Positions 62,387-64,000 of a DNA stretch of 64,000 bases are shown piece after piece. Both the position numbers and the translations under genes were made by a program. The stretch is from NCBI GenBank assembly GCA_000344275.1, contig AORU01000012.1, forward strand, positions 1-64,000. The letters are read 5' to 3'. The notes beneath the pieces are model-generated. The model ran no database searches. It was not told the DNA's origin and was given only the letters and a program-made list of their open reading frames with translations. Within the stretch, counting starts at the first letter, position 1. Each line of letters opens with the position of its first letter. The stretch is from Streptococcus oralis subsp. tigurinus AZ_3a (GTDB taxonomy: Bacteria > Bacillota > Bacilli > Lactobacillales > Streptococcaceae).

Positions 62387-62890
62387 ATGACAAATCACAT
62401 TGTATTATTTGAACCTCAGATTCCACAAAATACAGGTAACATCGCGCGTACTTGCGCTGCGACTAATTCTCCCCTCCACATCATCAAACCGATGGGATTT
62501 CCTATTGATGATCGGAAGATGAAGCGGGCTGGTTTGGATTACTGGGATAAATTAGAGATTTATTTTTACGACAGTTTGGAAAATTTCATGTCTCAGATGA
62601 AGGGAAAACTCTATCTGATTTCGAAATTTGCGGAAAAGGTCTATTCTGAAGCAGATTTATCGACTGACGAGGATCATTATTTTCTCTTTGGACGTGAAGA
62701 CAAGGGCTTGCCTGAGGACTTTATGCGAGAACATCCTGAGAAAGCACTCCGTATTCCTATGAACGATGAACACGTCCGCAGTCTCAATGTTTCGAATACC
62801 GTCTGCATGATTGTATATGAGGCTCTTCGTCAGCAGAATTTTGCAGGTCTTGAGCTTGTTCACACCTATGAAGTAGATAAATTGAAATAA
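62387..62890 (+). CDS. trmL: tRNA (cytidine(34)-2'-O)-methyltransferase TrmL
   Basis: This is a 167-aa minimalist SPOUT methyltransferase modifying the wobble base of tRNA-Leu. Motifs are [37 protein letters not shown] and [27 protein letters not shown] in parts. ATG 62387, with AAGGAAG 6 nt upstream, gives the standard family length; the frame extends back to 62348 but overlaps the terminator. It is separated from the strong promoter by the small-RNA terminator. Confidence 0.94.
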   Translation: MTNHIVLFEPQIPQNTGNIARTCAATNSPLHIIKPMGFPIDDRKMKRAGLDYWDKLEIYFYDSLENFMSQMKGKLYLISKFAEKVYSEADLSTDEDHYFLFGREDKGLPEDFMREHPEKALRIPMNDEHVRSLNVSNTVCMIVYEALRQQNFAGLELVHTYEVDKLK

Positions 62891-62897
62891 TCAAAAT

Positions 62898-62920
62898 GCT
62901 TGCACTTGCAAGCGTTTTTT
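62898..62920 (+). terminator. Terminator of trmL overlapping the ribU -35 box
   Basis: The GCTTGC/GCAAGC stem has an ACTT loop and six T. The TTGCAC -35 of the next promoter lies inside it. Confidence 0.85.
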
Positions 62921-62928
62921 GTTATGAT
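62900..62928 (+). promoter_or_regulatory. Promoter of the FMN riboswitch-ribU unit
   Basis: TTGCAC, a 17-nt spacer and the extended -10 TGTTATGAT (box at 62923-62928) place the start near 62935, the first base of the riboswitch closing stem. Confidence 0.8.
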
Positions 62929-62934
62929 AAAGGG

Positions 62935-63144
62935 GTCTTCAGGGCTGGGTGAGATTCCCGACCGGCGGTGACTTTAACTAGCTATTCTGGCTTACTCTTC
63001 GTTGTCTTGTCTCGATATACTTAAGTATTATCTTCGACTGCGACGCCTAGATAAATCTAAAATATCTTAGTTAAAGAAGTCCGCGAGCGCAAGCTGATGT
63101 GGTGCAATTCCACAACCGACAGTATAGTCTGGATGGGAGAAGAC
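62935..63144 (+). promoter_or_regulatory. FMN riboswitch (RFN element)
   Basis: The closing stem is GTCTTC/GAAGAC. The conserved RFN segments are AGGGCTGGGTGAGATTCCCG, ACCGGCGGT, AGTCCGCGAGC, GTGGTGCAATTCCACAACCG and ACAGTATAGTCTGGATGGGA. Between the GGCGGTGAC and AAGAAGTCCGCG segments, the variable arm CTTTAACTA/TAGTTAAAG carries an unusually long insert (about 62981-63065). The element controls ribU in response to FMN. Confidence 0.95.
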
Positions 63145-63255
63145 GAAAGAATAGCTTTGTCTGTTCTGATGAGTTTATAGATAAATTGCAACCGCTTGCT
63201 CAAAAGAGTGAGAGGGAACTTTTGGGATATAAAAAGTGAGAATAGATAGAGGGAT

Positions 63256-63293
63256 CCTTTCCAACTTCTTCTGATTTTATAGAAAATTGGAGG
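63256..63293 (+). promoter_or_regulatory. Ribosome-site-sequestering hairpin of the FMN riboswitch
   Basis: CCTTTCCAA (63256-63264) can pair, with a bulge, to TTGGAGG (63287-63293), which contains the ribU ribosome site. No T run follows. Control is therefore probably translational rather than by transcription termination. Confidence 0.6.
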
Positions 63294-63301
63294 AACCTGT
63301 T

Positions 63302-63865
63302 ATGACAAACACACGTCGAATTTCGACCATTGCGATTTTATCAGCCATTTCATTTGTGCTGATGTACTTTGACTTTCCGCTCTTGCCAGCGGCAACCTTC
63401 CTCAAGATCGAGTTTAGTATCTTGCCAGTCCTTGTGGGCTTGGTGGTAATGGATTTGCCAGCTGCACTAGGAATCCTCTTGCTTCGCTCACTCTTGAAGT
63501 TGCTTCTGAATAGCCAAGGAGTGAACACCTACATTGGTTTGCCAATGAATATCGTAGCTCTGGGAGTTTTTGTTATCGCCTTTGGTTTGATTTGGAAAAA
63601 GGAACGCAGCACCCTTCGTTTCCTACTGGCATCTCTGGCGGGAACTATTGGATTGACTGCTGCGATGTTGGTTCTCAACTATGTTTATGCTGTTCCTTTG
63701 TACGCGCAGTTTGCTAACTTTGATATTGGAAAAATTTTGGGACTTTCCAACTACCTAATGACCATGGTTTTACCTTTTAACTTGATTGAGGGTATCATCT
63801 TTGCTGTTTCATTCTGGTTGTTATACGTCCTCTTGAAACCAACCTTAAAACATTATGAGAGATAA
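63302..63865 (+). CDS. ribU: Riboflavin ECF transporter S component RibU
   Basis: This 187-aa membrane protein with six predicted helices is the substrate-binding component that pairs with the shared EcfAA'T module. The start MTNTRRISTIAILSAISFVLMYFDFPL and LKIEFSILPVLVGLVVMDLPAALGILLLRSLLKL in parts match RibU. ATG 63302 has GGAGG 8 nt upstream; an in-frame TTG at 63287 lies on that ribosome site and is not used. The FMN riboswitch fixes its role in flavin supply. Confidence 0.95.
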   Translation: MTNTRRISTIAILSAISFVLMYFDFPLLPAATFLKIEFSILPVLVGLVVMDLPAALGILLLRSLLKLLLNSQGVNTYIGLPMNIVALGVFVIAFGLIWKKERSTLRFLLASLAGTIGLTAAMLVLNYVYAVPLYAQFANFDIGKILGLSNYLMTMVLPFNLIEGIIFAVSFWLLYVLLKPTLKHYER

Positions 63866-64000
63866 ACAAACATTTTTAATGAAGGGCAGTTTTGCCCTTT
63901 TACTTTTCGTCCTTCTTGGCTATATGGTTAAGTTCTATCCTGAAACGTTGGTCGGTTTTGATCAACCGATTCAGACTGCCCTTCGTGGGGACTTGCCAAA
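63855..64000 (+). CDS. PAP2-family phosphatase, N-terminal part (cut by window end)
   Basis: The frame from ATG 63855 overlaps the ribU end by 11 nt and stays open to the window edge (48 codons). It reads MRDKQTFLMKGSFALLLFVL followed by LGYMVKFYPETLVGFDQPIQ, a signal-anchor helix then the FDxxI segment common at the start of PAP2 lipid phosphatases. No catalytic motif is in view, so the call rests on this start and on the usual ribU-PAP2 neighbourhood in mitis-group streptococci. An alternative start is ATG 63879. Confidence 0.65.
   Translation, partial: MRDKQTFLMKGSFALLLFVLLGYMVKFYPETLVGFDQPIQTALRGDLP

Noticed and set aside
62367..62390. Seven-codon upstream frame MVKGSKS overlapping the trmL start by ATGA
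   Set aside because: There is no ribosome site, it begins within a few bases of the terminator T run, and the overlap is easily fortuitous.

Overview
The window is a chromosomal segment of a low-GC Gram-positive coccus and reads throughout as a Streptococcus of the mitis group (pneumoniae, mitis, oralis and relatives). The reasons are the PolC-type replicase, a PTS ManLMN mannose system, the fused FolB-FolK protein of the pneumococcal sulfonamide-type folate operon, the epuA-endA pair, SepM, a complete amiACDEF oligopeptide permease, CcpA, and the very frequent extended -10 promoters (TGnTATAAT). I see no insertion sequence, prophage, CRISPR array or integrase. This is mostly core chromosome with a few local oddities.

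Layout. 1-6.4 kb: tRNA-Pro, tandem terminators, then polC, a 50-aa membrane peptide, pepS and a GlsB-like membrane protein. 6.4-11 kb: an RsuA-type pseudouridine synthase whose promoter leaves no room for a leader, pepC and a P-type cation ATPase. 11-15 kb (minus strand): manLMN behind a promoter with a cre-like operator in its spacer, and a Cof-type HAD phosphatase. 15-22.4 kb: an NCS2 purine permease, a CPBP protease, then the folate cluster folP-folC-folE-folBK, ending in a membrane protein whose C-terminal half looks like a papain-like (DUF4105/Lnb-like) domain. 22.4-28.7 kb: a DUF960 protein, ccpA, asparaginase, a HAD-pyrophosphohydrolase fusion, a universal stress protein, an alanine-type aminotransferase and rpmH. 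28.8-32.2 kb: a KimA-like potassium importer, tatD and rnmV.

32.2-38.8 kb: two orphan genes separated by a decayed 55-bp copy of the start of rsmA, then rsmA-rsgA-rpe-thiN-rmuC-yhaM. 38.8-46 kb: purR behind an inverted PurBox-like pair that coincides with the yhaM terminator, lysA, pflA with a cre-like site, yidC2, acylphosphatase, a TrmH-family methyltransferase, a Bax-inhibitor-like protein and asnA. 46-52.1 kb: rsmD-coaD-sepM, a DUF1146 gene that appears to start leaderless on AUA, murA-epuA-endA and a CNNM/CorC transporter. 52.2-59.1 kb: tRNA-Cys and amiACDEF, with a near-perfect CodY box next to the amiA promoter. 59.2-64 kb: trkH/trkA, a candidate small RNA, trmL, and an FMN riboswitch controlling the riboflavin importer ribU, followed by the start of a PAP2 phosphatase.

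Functionally the window combines replication and RNA-modification genes with nutrient sensing. Sugar-responsive (CcpA/cre), amino-acid-responsive (CodY), purine-responsive (PurR) and flavin-responsive (FMN riboswitch) signals can each be read next to a matching transporter or enzyme. Two K+ uptake routes (KimA-like and Trk) are present. Three rRNA-modification genes and one DUF1146 gene share a strict spacing of 6-7 nt from the -10 box to the start codon, which predicts leaderless mRNAs.
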